Shown here piece by piece: positions 28,230 to 35,934 of a stretch of 64,000 nt of DNA. The notes beneath the pieces are model-generated. The model searched no databases. It was given only the letters and a program-made list of their open reading frames with translations, and was not told the origin of the DNA. The position numbers were made by a program, and so were the translations under genes. The stretch's first letter is position 1; each line of letters opens with the position of its first letter. The stretch is from Streptomyces violaceoruber (GTDB taxonomy: Bacteria > Actinomycetota > Actinomycetes > Streptomycetales > Streptomycetaceae): positions 1-64,000 of the forward strand of contig JODI01000035.1 of assembly GCA_000720805.1 (NCBI GenBank), given 5' to 3'.

Positions 28230-29071
28230 GGTGCTTCCTTGAGAGGGCGGGGGTTCGCCGCACGGCGGCACAGGGCGATGTCCTCACGCAGGCGGGCGGG
28301 GGTCTGCCGGTAGTCGTTCTCCACGAGCACCGAGCGAGCGCCGGACGCCCGCAACAGGGCCGGGAGTTCACCGGCCGAGGGCGCCGTCGTACCGGAACCG
28401 TCCTTGACGTGTACGTCCGGCAGCAACAGCCCGGCTGCCGCGACCGCTTCGGCGAAGGCGAGCGGCCGCAGGCCCGCGTCGCACAGGTTGCCGGTGTCCA
28501 GAACCAGACGCAGGGCCGGATGGTCCACCGCACGGGCCAGCGCGAGCGACGCAGGCACGTCGAGCGGGGACTCGTAGGCGACCAGCGGGTCCGTCCCGGT
28601 GAGTTGTGCGCACACGCCGCGCAGGGCCGCCACCGTTCCGGCGCGGAGCCCCTCGCTGCTCGGCAGGCTGCGCCGGAATCCGGGCACATGAAGCACGGCG
28701 ACGCCCAGGCGCCGGGCGCAGTCCAGGGCATGCAGCAGGAGGTCCACCGCTGCGGGGTTGGGTGCGCCCCGTTCGTCTGCGAGGCCTATGTCGTTGAGGT
28801 GATTGACGGCGAGTACGGGGACCGGGAGCTGCCGTGTGACGGCCTCGGCCGCCCGCAGCGCGACGGGGTCGCTCAGTGGTGGACCGCGGTGTGCGCCACC
28901 GTAGTCCAGGTGCAGTTGGTCGGCGCCCGCCATGAGTGCGGTGTGCGCTGCCGCGCGGCGGTCGGTGTCGATCCGCCACTGCGGGGCGGCGACGGCCGGG
29001 GCGGGCATCGCCGTTCCCGGCACCGGACCGGTGACCGTGCTCGCCGCCGTGTCCGCCGGCGCTCCGGTCAT
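28226..29071 (-). CDS. TIM-barrel sugar (phosphate) isomerase/epimerase
   Basis: The 281-residue protein belongs to the xylose-isomerase-like TIM-barrel superfamily, which includes inosose isomerases, inosose dehydratases and hydroxypyruvate isomerases. The four expected metal ligands appear in order: Glu in LVAYESPLD, Asp in LVLDTGNLCD, His in PDVHVKDGSG and Glu in VLVENDYRQ. The first about 30 residues are Ala/Pro/Thr-rich and probably unstructured. Its start overlaps the upstream dehydrogenase stop (ATGA). In a cyclitol operon it could epimerise or tautomerise a ketocyclitol, taking the role that VOC-type epimerases (AcbO/ValD type) fill elsewhere. That functional analogy is an inference. 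Confidence 0.8.
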   Translation of the reverse strand: MTGAPADTAASTVTGPVPGTAMPAPAVAAPQWRIDTDRRAAAHTALMAGADQLHLDYGGAHRGPPLSDPVALRAAEAVTRQLPVPVLAVNHLNDIGLADERGAPNPAAVDLLLHALDCARRLGVAVLHVPGFRRSLPSSEGLRAGTVAALRGVCAQLTGTDPLVAYESPLDVPASLALARAVDHPALRLVLDTGNLCDAGLRPLAFAEAVAAAGLLLPDVHVKDGSGTTAPSAGELPALLRASGARSVLVENDYRQTPARLREDIALCRRAANPRPLKEAP

Positions 29072-30156
29072 GGCCGGCTCCCCATGTCGATCGACGTTTT
29101 GAGTACGCGGCGTCCGGCGGCTTCGCGCAGGCCCGAGGTGAGCACGGTGTTGACGAGGTCGGCGGCCTCCTCCGGTCCCACCTGGTGGGTCAGCACCCCC
29201 GCACCGAGGTGCGGGGTGGTGCGCAGCAGGTCGACGGCCTGCCGCAGATGGCTGTCGGCGACCCCACGGTGACCGCAGAGCAGAAGCCTGCCGTGCGGGC
29301 GCGCGAACTCCTCGACGCGCGGCGGCCAGGGGGTGCCGCCGCAGTTGGCCGCGCGTATCGCGGCGACGTCGATGTCGCCGGCGGTCAGCGGGAGCGGCCC
29401 GGGCTCCAGCCCGGCGTGGACATCGACCACAAGCGTGCCCGGCACATGCCGGTCCAGTGCCGTCAACGCCTCCCGTGTGCCGGTACGCGGGGTCGCGATC
29501 ACCGCGACGACCGGCGAGGGGAGAGCGGCCAGCAGCCGGGGCAGTTCCGTGGCGGCCGGGTCGGTGGCGTCGGGGCCGTGCCCCACGAGGAGGCAGCGCA
29601 GCCCGGGGAGTTCGGCCTGCCAGAGGTCGCGCGCGAGCCGTCCCACGATGCCGTCGCCCCATACGACCAGGGCCGCGGGCCGCACCCTGTGACGCGCGAT
29701 CCGCATCCCGTACAGGGCCGAGGCGAGTGGTTCCGCGAGGGCGGCCACACCCGGCTGCGCGGCGTCGTCGGGCACCGGGACGACCAGGCCGGCTCGTACG
29801 GCCGTGGCGGGGATGCGGGTGCGCTCCGCCCACAGGCCGGGGAGGTTGTGGCCGAGCAGGAACGACGGGTCGTGCGGGTGCGTGGGGTTCACGGTGACCG
29901 GCGTGCCCTCCGGCAGACCCGACTGGCCGGGTTCGACCACGTACGCGACGCCTTCGTGGCCGAGGACAGGGGTGGGGTCGTCGCGCAGGCCGCGCAGGAT
30001 CTGCCAGTCGGTGCCGCAGATGCCGACGGTCGCCGGTGCGAGCAGGGCGTCGCCCGGTTCGAGCCGTGGCATGGGCACCTCGGCCACCTCGACCAGGGTG
30101 CGGCCGAAGGCGCCAGCCGGCCGGCGCACGAGGGCGCGGTGGGTCGCGGCGCTCAT
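29068..30156 (-). CDS. Second medium-chain dehydrogenase, lacking the structural zinc lobe
   Basis: The 362-residue protein has the catalytic zinc motifs VGICGTD and VLGHEGVAYV and a nucleotide-binding segment LVVWGDGIVGRLA. The region that should hold the four-Cys structural zinc (around NPTHPHDPSFLLGHN) contains no Cys. The C-terminal half has DIDVAAIRAANCGGTPWPPRVEEF and ends with a canonical MDR tail. It is therefore a divergent relative of threonine/polyol dehydrogenases, distinct from the 27192-28229 enzyme. Its ATG overlaps the ROK kinase stop (ATGA). Two different dehydrogenases in one operon imply at least two redox steps, or an oxidation-reduction pair, on the cyclitol ring. Confidence 0.82.
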   Translation of the reverse strand: MSAATHRALVRRPAGAFGRTLVEVAEVPMPRLEPGDALLAPATVGICGTDWQILRGLRDDPTPVLGHEGVAYVVEPGQSGLPEGTPVTVNPTHPHDPSFLLGHNLPGLWAERTRIPATAVRAGLVVPVPDDAAQPGVAALAEPLASALYGMRIARHRVRPAALVVWGDGIVGRLARDLWQAELPGLRCLLVGHGPDATDPAATELPRLLAALPSPVVAVIATPRTGTREALTALDRHVPGTLVVDVHAGLEPGPLPLTAGDIDVAAIRAANCGGTPWPPRVEEFARPHGRLLLCGHRGVADSHLRQAVDLLRTTPHLGAGVLTHQVGPEEAADLVNTVLTSGLREAAGRRVLKTSIDMGSRP

Positions 30157-31229
30157 CGGGTGATCCCGGGGAGCCAGTCCGCGACGCGCTGCGCGCCACG
30201 CAGCGCGTCCACCTGTCCGGGCGTGCAGAACACCAGCCGCTCGTCGAGCCAGACGTCGTCGCGCCCCCGGTCGGCGTACGACGTCGCGGCGGCGAGCCGG
30301 CGGCGGATCTCGGCCGCGTAGGGTCCGGCGAGCCCCTCGGCGACTCCCCCGCCGACCCCGATCAGGTCGAGGTGCGGATCGAGACACCACATGGTGCGCA
30401 GCAGGTGGGCGACCGGAGCGGCACACAGTTCCAGCAGGCGCCGGGCGCCGGGGTCGTCGGCGGCGAGTGCGCCGGGGAGCCAGTCGGCGACCTGCGCGGG
30501 CCGGGAGAGCCCGAGTCGCTCGGCCACCCGGGCCAGGCCCGGTCCGGAGGCGATCGAGGCGAGGTGACCTCGCGCACCGCACTCGCAGGGCAGGTCCGCG
30601 AGGACGTCCGAGCCGGGGTCGGTGAGTGGGACCGGCAGGTGGCCGACCTCGCCCTGCAAGCCGAGGTCGTCGACCGGGATCCGGCGCTGTTCGAGGTCCG
30701 CCGTGCGCAGCGCGATGCCGCTGCTGACGGTCAGATAGGCGACCCGCCGGATGCCGGGCCCGGCGTGCGTGGCGGCGAAGTCCAGCAGCGCGGCGGTGAC
30801 GTCGTTGACGAGGTGCCAGGTGACGTCGGGCCGGCGCCGCCGCAGATCGGCGGCCACGTCGTACGCGGCGGTCTCGTCGCCCCACAGCGGGGCCGACCCG
30901 TAGACCGTGCCCGTCAGGTGGTCGATGGCCGCGCCGAAGGACAGAGCGGCTCGGGAACCGGCCGGTACCCGGTCGCACAGCAGGTCGACCAGGTCCGCCC
31001 GCAGGCGGGGGACGGAGCGGTCCGGGTGGCGCAGGCGGCTCGGCGAGGGTATCCGCTCCACCGGTTCGTCCTGGCCGCCGGTGCGCATCCGCACCCACGT
31101 ACCGCCGATGTCCGCCGCGAAAGCGGCGGTCCCCGAAGACGCCGCGGACACCGAGGGGGAACGCGCCGGGCCGGTCCTGTGGTCCTCGGGCACGTCCTGG
31201 ACAGGCCGGGCGGGAGTGACGGCGCTCAT
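30153..31229 (-). CDS. ROK-family kinase, candidate cyclitol kinase
   Basis: The 358-residue protein has the ROK phosphate-1 motif FAADIGGTWVRM preceded by a 35-residue Ser/Pro-rich extension. It has VNDVTAALLDFAA, TVSSGIAL, and a ROK zinc region that is altered: CECGARGHLASIASG keeps two Cys but has His-Leu where Cys-x-Glu is usual. LIGVGGGVAEGL matches the C-terminal adenosine site. C7-cyclitol kinases such as AcbM and ValC are ROK proteins acting on valiolone-type substrates, so a 7-kinase role here is likely. The start forms a TGATG overlap with the HAD gene. The altered zinc motif is real in the sequence, and its effect is unknown. Confidence 0.82.
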   Translation of the reverse strand: MSAVTPARPVQDVPEDHRTGPARSPSVSAASSGTAAFAADIGGTWVRMRTGGQDEPVERIPSPSRLRHPDRSVPRLRADLVDLLCDRVPAGSRAALSFGAAIDHLTGTVYGSAPLWGDETAAYDVAADLRRRRPDVTWHLVNDVTAALLDFAATHAGPGIRRVAYLTVSSGIALRTADLEQRRIPVDDLGLQGEVGHLPVPLTDPGSDVLADLPCECGARGHLASIASGPGLARVAERLGLSRPAQVADWLPGALAADDPGARRLLELCAAPVAHLLRTMWCLDPHLDLIGVGGGVAEGLAGPYAAEIRRRLAAATSYADRGRDDVWLDERLVFCTPGQVDALRGAQRVADWLPGITR

Positions 31230-31912
31230 CAGCCAGGGACCGCCTGGCCCGCGGCGACCGGCTCGGGCACTTCCAGCGTCACGCCGGGGCGGCCGGCCTG
31301 CGGTGGGGCGACCCGGAATCCGCGGAAGTCGGTCCAGCGCGGTGCCACGTCGTCGTACGTGTCCAGACCGCCGATGACCACGGTGCGTCCGCAGGCGGCG
31401 AGTCCGGCCCGTACTCCGGCGCCGGAGTCCTCGACGACGACCGCGTCCTGCGGCGGACAGCCGAGCTGGGCGGCGGCGTTCAGATAGCCCTCGGGATCCG
31501 GCTTGCCGCGGCTCACCTCGTCGGCGCTGACCAGGATCCCGGGCAGCGGGAGTCCCGCCGCGGCCATCCGCACCTGTGCGAGCCGGCGGCCCGCGGAGGT
31601 GACGACGCCCCAGGTGTGCGGCGGCAGGGCGGTCAACAGCGCACGGGCGCCGGGGACTTCGGTGATGCCAGTGGTCTCGGACTCCTCGTGGGCGACGAGG
31701 CGCCGGGTCTCCGCCGCCGCCAGGCCGGGGTCGGCAAGGAAGTGGCCGACGGTCTCCCGAGTGGGGCGGCCATGGGCGAAGGCCAGCACCTCCGCGAGAT
31801 CGAGGCGGTGCCGAACGCAGAATCCGGCCCAGGTGGACTCGACCAGAGCGGTCGAGTCCACAAGGGTGCCGTCCATGTCGAACAGCAGTGCTGTGGCGTG
31901 CAGTTGAGGCAC
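31229..31912 (-). CDS. HAD-superfamily phosphatase (phosphoglucomutase/DOG-phosphatase-like)
   Basis: The 227-residue cytosolic protein has all four HAD motifs: LLFDMDGTLVDS with the nucleophile Asp pair, VVTSAG, the Lys of SRGKPDPEGYL and VVEDSGAGV. The helical cap sits between motifs 1 and 2, as in small sugar-phosphate phosphatases. It would dephosphorylate a phosphorylated sugar or cyclitol intermediate. The acarbose pathway has a comparable HAD enzyme (AcbJ). It lies 60 bp downstream of the SDR gene and overlaps the ROK kinase gene by one base. A kinase and a phosphatase together suggest temporary phosphorylation during ring modification. Confidence 0.88.
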   Translation of the reverse strand: MPQLHATALLFDMDGTLVDSTALVESTWAGFCVRHRLDLAEVLAFAHGRPTRETVGHFLADPGLAAAETRRLVAHEESETTGITEVPGARALLTALPPHTWGVVTSAGRRLAQVRMAAAGLPLPGILVSADEVSRGKPDPEGYLNAAAQLGCPPQDAVVVEDSGAGVRAGLAACGRTVVIGGLDTYDDVAPRWTDFRGFRVAPPQAGRPGVTLEVPEPVAAGQAVPG

Positions 31913-31972
31913 GAGTTGCTCCAGAGGAAGGGGTGGTGGACGGGCTGGTGACGGTCGAGGGACCGGCTGCGC

Positions 31973-32776
31973 CTACGCGCGGAGGTCCGCGACGGGACGC
32001 GACTGCGAAACGGGCAGGCCCTCCCCGACGGGACGCGACTGCGAAACGGGCAGGCCCTCCGCGACGGACGACCAGGAGGCGTCCTCGTGTACGACGAGCG
32101 CGTCGCCCGCGTACGGAACGCCCCGGGTGCGGGCGAGCTCCACGGCCAGGGGGGCGAAGGCGGCCGGTGGCATGTAGCCGCGGTAGTCGAACCCGGCGGG
32201 CCGGCGGGCGCGGATGCCGGGGGTGTCGACCATGCCCGCGGGCAGTGTCTGCACGAACGTCACTTCGGCGGGGTCGATCTCCTGCGAGACCGACCGGATC
32301 AGCGAGTCGGCGGCGGCCTTGGTGGCGGCGTAGCCGGAGCGGTGCGGGCCCGCGTTGTACACGACCTCGGACGACACGTGCAGGAACAGTCCCGGTTCCG
32401 CCCCGCGCAGCGCCGGCAGAGCGGCCCGCAGGGTCCAGGACAGGCCGTGCACATTGACGGCGAACTGGTCGAGCCAGTCGGCCTCGGCCGTCCGCGTGAA
32501 CGGCTCGCGCCTGGAGGTGAAGTAGACGGCGGAGTAGCAGGCCAGATCGATGTGCTCCGGCATGCCGGAGCGCAGGCTCTCCTTGGCCTGTTCGGCGTCG
32601 CGCAGATCGGTCCGGTGCCACACCAGCCTGTCGCCGCCGGGGCCGGCCGGGCGGCTGCGGCTGAAGACGTGGGTCTCGATCCCGTGCGCGGCCCAGGCGT
32701 CGGCTATGCCGCGCCCGATCCCGGTCGACCCGCCGATCACGACGGCCGTGGCGGGCGCGCGATCCGGGGTGCTCAC
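31973..32776 (-). CDS. Short-chain dehydrogenase/reductase
   Basis: The 267-residue protein is a classical SDR: cofactor motif VVIGGSTGIGRGIADAW at about residues 12-28, Arg in HVFSRSRP suggesting NADP(H), the catalytic Ser in HVSSEVV, and YAATK containing the catalytic Tyr and Lys. The GTG start overlaps the cyclase stop (GTGA), so the two enzymes are translationally coupled and the SDR probably acts early on the cyclase product (compare AcbN). The C-terminus contains a 12-residue duplication (GEGLPVSQSRPV-like, encoded by a 36-bp tandem repeat) beyond the normal SDR core, which may be a recent slippage extension. Confidence 0.88.
   Translation of the reverse strand: MSTPDRAPATAVVIGGSTGIGRGIADAWAAHGIETHVFSRSRPAGPGGDRLVWHRTDLRDAEQAKESLRSGMPEHIDLACYSAVYFTSRREPFTRTAEADWLDQFAVNVHGLSWTLRAALPALRGAEPGLFLHVSSEVVYNAGPHRSGYAATKAAADSLIRSVSQEIDPAEVTFVQTLPAGMVDTPGIRARRPAGFDYRGYMPPAAFAPLAVELARTRGVPYAGDALVVHEDASWSSVAEGLPVSQSRPVGEGLPVSQSRPVADLRA
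31991..32062. repeat. 36-bp in-frame tandem duplication at the SDR C-terminus
   Basis: Copies 31991-32026 and 32027-32062 differ by one base. Being a multiple of three, the duplication adds 12 residues instead of shifting the frame. Confidence 0.95.
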
Positions 32777-34008
32777 GCGCTCACCAGCGCCTCGTCCGAG
32801 GCGGCCTGCGACAGGTCCTGGGCGCGGCTGTGCAGCAGCCGCGCGGCCTCGCGCAGTTCCGTCGGAGTGACGTCGTTGACGAACCGGTGCCGCCCGATGC
32901 CGACAGGCAGCGGCAGCCGCTGCTGCCCGTCGCGGTGGCGCACGGTGTCCAGCAGCGCGTGTTCGAGCAGGGACGCGTCGCCCAGGACGTCGTTCCACAG
33001 CGGCAGTCCGAGCGCCCGGATCACCGAGAAGACCCGGTGGGCCTGTGTCTCGCTGACGTCGCCGCGCAGAGTGGAGAGCGCGGTGGTGAGGGCCATGTCG
33101 ATCACGACGGCCTCGCCGTGCAGCAACTCGGGCAGGGCGTGCATCTCGACGGTCGGACTGAAGGTGTGCCCGTAGTCCACGCAGCGCTCCAGAGACGACT
33201 CCCACAGGTTGGGCTGCAGTTCCTCCAGCATGAGGTGGATGGACTCGGCGATGATCGCGTCGGCGGCGCGGGCGAGGCCGCCGGTGGTGCCCTGGAAGCG
33301 GTCCGCGCGCACAGCGGGACCGTGCGTCTCCAGGAGGCCGAACAGCTTCTCGGAGCGGATGAGGGCCATCTTCAGGATCTCGGCCAGGCCGTTGCTGATG
33401 TGCCGAAGGTCCAGGCTGCGCAGGAACGAGCGGTCCAGGAAGGTGGCCGTGGCGGGCGCGTAGGTGCCCAGGCGGTTCTTGCCACTGGAGTAGTTGACTC
33501 CGGTCTTGACACCCACGCCCGCGTCGACGAGGCCGATCAGCGTCGTGGGGATGCGGATGTACGGCGTCCCGCGCCGGTAGATGCTCGCCGCGAAACCGAC
33601 GATGTCGGTGAGCACGCCACCGCCGACAGCTATGACCGGCTCGCGGCGGCGGTCGATCCCGAAGTCGTTCATCGCGTCGACGACCTGGCACACGGCGTCC
33701 CACTGCTTCACGGTCTCGTCGGCGCGCAGGGTGAGGACCGTGGTCTCGATGCCGTGGAAGACGAAGAACTCCCTGATCCGAGCACCGTAGAGCGCGTCCA
33801 CGTTCTCGTCGATGACGAGGAGCCGCCGTTCTCCGGCGCGCAGCGGGGCGTCCGGGCAGCCGGTCAGCAGCGTGGTGTTGCCCCGCGCGAAGAGATGCTC
33901 GGAGCTCACGACGTGGTAGCGCGCCTGACGCACGGCCTCCACCGTCCAGGCCGGACTGTCGCCCATCGCCAGTCGAAGCCCCTGGGCGTACTGAGTACCG
34001 CTGTGCAT
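32773..34008 (-). CDS. Sedoheptulose-7-phosphate cyclase, 2-epi-5-epi-valiolone synthase type
   Basis: The 411-residue cytosolic enzyme is a dehydroquinate-synthase-fold sugar phosphate cyclase. It has the NAD/metal-site block VIAVGGGVLTDIVGFAA, then YRRGTPYIRIPTTLIGLVDA and GVGVKTGVN (lysine in the active site). RLGTYAPATATFLDRSFLRS, HISNGLAEILKMALIRS and YGHTFSP complete the pattern. The YRRGTPYIR/TTLIGLVDAG/RLGTY pattern marks the C7-cyclitol synthase branch and not dehydroquinate synthase. The reaction is cyclisation of sedoheptulose 7-phosphate to 2-epi-5-epi-valiolone (or the close 2-epi-valiolone). A desmethyl-4-deoxygadusol synthase is less likely, since no mycosporine genes follow. 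GGAGGGGAC sits directly before the ATG. It is the first gene of the operon. Confidence 0.88.
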   Translation of the reverse strand: MHSGTQYAQGLRLAMGDSPAWTVEAVRQARYHVVSSEHLFARGNTTLLTGCPDAPLRAGERRLLVIDENVDALYGARIREFFVFHGIETTVLTLRADETVKQWDAVCQVVDAMNDFGIDRRREPVIAVGGGVLTDIVGFAASIYRRGTPYIRIPTTLIGLVDAGVGVKTGVNYSSGKNRLGTYAPATATFLDRSFLRSLDLRHISNGLAEILKMALIRSEKLFGLLETHGPAVRADRFQGTTGGLARAADAIIAESIHLMLEELQPNLWESSLERCVDYGHTFSPTVEMHALPELLHGEAVVIDMALTTALSTLRGDVSETQAHRVFSVIRALGLPLWNDVLGDASLLEHALLDTVRHRDGQQRLPLPVGIGRHRFVNDVTPTELREAARLLHSRAQDLSQAASDEALVSA

Positions 34009-34247
34009 GTCCCCTCCGATCCTTCAGGCGCCATATTGTTGGACAGAAGAAATCTTTACAGGCGCCGTGTTCAATATAGTAGCAGCACGACCCACCAGGT
34101 GATGCGGGTGCTAAAGTTTCCGACAACAAGACAAGAGAGGCGGCGAACCGCCGACCCGCACCGATGTGCGTGGCGCGCGTACCGCTGGGCTGAGCCGCTC
34201 CGGTCGCCGCCACCTTGAGTCCCTGGAACCCCGGGAAGGTCGACCGC
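34009..34247. promoter_or_regulatory. Divergent promoter region between cyclase operon and XRE regulator
   Basis: The AT-rich 34030-34090 part stands out from its surroundings. CAGGCGCC occurs as a direct repeat (34025-34032 and 34059-34066). Read leftward, TGCTACTATAT (complement of 34074-34084) offers a -10-like TACTAT about 65 bp before the cyclase start. The same 11-mer lies upstream of the hydrolase gene at 25873-25883 in the opposite orientation. Confidence 0.5.
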
Positions 34248-34712
34248 ATGGCCACGTTGGCAGAACGCCTGAACGCCTGGTTCGCCGATGCCGCCACCCC
34301 TGACGCCGTGGGCCGCTTGCGTGAACCGACGACGTCCGAAGTCGCCAAGGCGATCTCAGCGGACCCCAGCCACGACGTGACGATCTCCCGGAGCTATCTG
34401 ACGTCGTTGCGCAACGGGTCGCAGACCAACCCGACGATGAACGTGCTCTCGGCGATCGTGCGGTACTTCCAGTCCCGCGACATGTCGCTACCGGTTTCGG
34501 TGAGCGCGCTCATCTCCGAGCCGACCCCTCCCGGCGCCCGGGAGGAGAAGGAGGAGCGGACCGAGACGCTCGCCGACCGGCAGGTCCGCTCCATCGCGAT
34601 GCGCGCCGGCCGGCTCACCCCGGAACTGCGCGAGCACCTCTTGTCGATCATGGATGTATTGGACGATTCACGAAGGACCCCGAAGCCGGCGCCCGAGGAG
34701 GATGACGGGTGA
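34248..34712 (+). CDS. XRE-type helix-turn-helix regulator
   Basis: The ATG at 34248 follows GGGAAGG and gives 154 residues. The N-terminal about 75 residues (LAERLNAWFADA, TTSEVAKAI, DVTISRSYLTSLRNG, PTMNVLSAIVRYF) match the extended XRE/HTH proteins common in Streptomyces next to ImmA/IrrE-like proteins. The rest is charged and helical (LADRQVRSIAMRAGRLTPELREHLLSIMDVL). It diverges from the cyclase operon and probably binds the intergenic region. The likely partner is the HEIGH-motif protein at 35386-35934, which might cleave or inactivate it, by analogy with ImmA/ImmR systems. Confidence 0.82.
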   Translation: MATLAERLNAWFADAATPDAVGRLREPTTSEVAKAISADPSHDVTISRSYLTSLRNGSQTNPTMNVLSAIVRYFQSRDMSLPVSVSALISEPTPPGAREEKEERTETLADRQVRSIAMRAGRLTPELREHLLSIMDVLDDSRRTPKPAPEEDDG

Positions 34713-35333
34713 GGGCAGTGCCCTTGCCCGGACCGGTGCACCCGAGGTTCTGGAAGTCCTCGACCTGCCAGAACCCGACGCCGGGGACGCCCTGGTGATC
34801 GAGACTGCCACGGCCGCGGTCAACCCGGTGGACCTGGCGACCCGTTCGGGTCAGATCCCCACTCCCTGCGCGCCGTCCTCGGCTGGGGCCTGGCGGGCAC
34901 CGTCGCGCACGCCCGTGGCAGGAGCGGCAGGCCGGGCGGCCGGCTGACGGCGCGGTACTTACCGATCCCGGACAGGTCAGGGCCGGGGCCTACGACATCG
35001 TGATCGATGCCGGCGGCGCGCCCGCCCGGTTCGACACCGTGCGGCGTCGATGCCGGCGGCGCGCCCGCCCTGTTCGACACCGTGCGGCCACAAGGAGCCT
35101 TCCTCACCATCACCCCGTTCAGCGCCCCCGATGCGGCCACCCGCCCCGAGGTGGCGCACACGCTGATCGGTGTGGGGCTGAACCGGGAGGACCTGCTGAG
35201 TGTCGCCGAGTCCGCAGCCCGTGGCACCGCACCGCGCCAGGAGCTCACCGTGCTCCCGTTCGAGGAAGCGGCCGAGGCCCACCGCCGGCTGGAGCGCGGC
35301 GGCTTCCGCGGCAAGGTGCTCCTTGTCCCCTGA
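34702..35333 (+). pseudogene. Decayed quinone-oxidoreductase-like dehydrogenase
   Basis: An N-terminal piece (APEVLEVLDLPEPDAGDALV, then AVNPVDLATRSG) and a C-terminal piece (RPQGAFLTITPFSAPDAATR, then AHRRLERGGFRGKVLLVP) of an MDR quinone oxidoreductase lie in different frames. The middle is largely missing, including most of the Rossmann fold, and a 43-bp tandem duplication (35004-35089) adds a further frameshift. The total of about 630 bp compares with about 930 bp for an intact family member. The N-terminal remnant overlaps the end of the XRE gene. It is probably non-functional debris between the XRE and ImmA-like genes. Confidence 0.75.
35004..35089. repeat. 43-bp tandem duplication in the dehydrogenase remnant
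   Basis: Copies 35004-35046 and 35047-35089 match except for two bases (G to T within GCCC-G/T-GTTCG, and the final base). The length is not a multiple of three. Confidence 0.9.
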
Positions 35334-35385
35334 GACCCGCGGCCCCGGCGCTCGGGTCAGTCCACCGTGGACAGCGGTCCGGCGT

Positions 35386-35934
35386 TCACCGGAGTCCGTC
35401 CTCAAAGACCAGGCTGCCGAAGACGGAGGGCCGCCACGGCTCGTCAAGACCGTAGCGCTGGGCCTGTCGGTTCATCGACATCGCCTGGTGCATCAGCGTG
35501 GATGCGACCACCTCGGCGTCCCGTTCGTCCCGGTCGGAGTAGCAGTTGCGCAGCTGCGGCAGCTCGGGCCGCTCCCCCGCCAGGTCGTAGGCGATGATGT
35601 GGCCTATCTCGTGCAGGACGATGTGCGCCTGGTGCGCTTTGGTGGTCTTCGCCTGGTAGACGATGACGTCCTCGTCCGGCCGGGACAGCAGCACACCGAA
35701 CGGGCCGTCGGCCGGCAGCTCCCACTCCAGCAGTGCGATCGGAGTGCCGCGCTGCGCGGACAGAAGCTCGCACAGCTTGGTGATGCTGAGCGGAAGCGGA
35801 GGCGCGAGCTGCTGCATCAGCCGCCGGCTGTGCGCCCGCAGCTCGGCGTCCCGCCGCCGGTCACCGTTTCCACTCGACCAACGCCCCCGAATACGCCGGA
35901 AAGATCCCCTTGGCACCTGTCCTGCCCCCTGCAC
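35386..35934 (-). CDS. ImmA/IrrE-type putative metallopeptidase
   Basis: The protein (up to 182 residues) contains the zinc-peptidase motif VLHEIGHIIAYDL near residues 107-119, downstream of a strand VIVYQAKTTKAHQAHI. The tail ERDAEVVASTLM supplies the usual third ligand region. This is the arrangement in ImmA/IrrE proteins, which act on XRE repressors in mobile elements and stress regulation. Streptomyces homologues are often labelled toxin. The XRE gene 34248-34712 is the likely partner, now separated by a decayed dehydrogenase. The first about 30 residues are basic and may lie upstream of the true start. Confidence 0.78.
   Translation of the reverse strand: MQGAGQVPRGSFRRIRGRWSSGNGDRRRDAELRAHSRRLMQQLAPPLPLSITKLCELLSAQRGTPIALLEWELPADGPFGVLLSRPDEDVIVYQAKTTKAHQAHIVLHEIGHIIAYDLAGERPELPQLRNCYSDRDERDAEVVASTLMHQAMSMNRQAQRYGLDEPWRPSVFGSLVFEDGLR

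Noticed and set aside
32773..34008. 3-dehydroquinate synthase (shikimate pathway)
   Set aside because: The fold is shared, but the YRRGTPYIRIPTTLIGLVDAG and RLGTYAP patterns, the extra length and the cyclitol-type neighbours point to the sedoheptulose-7-phosphate cyclase branch.
31973..34348. Single 791-residue protein across the SDR and cyclase genes
   Set aside because: The N-terminal two thirds are an off-frame reading of the cyclase gene. A GTG at 32776 overlapping the cyclase stop is the proper SDR start.
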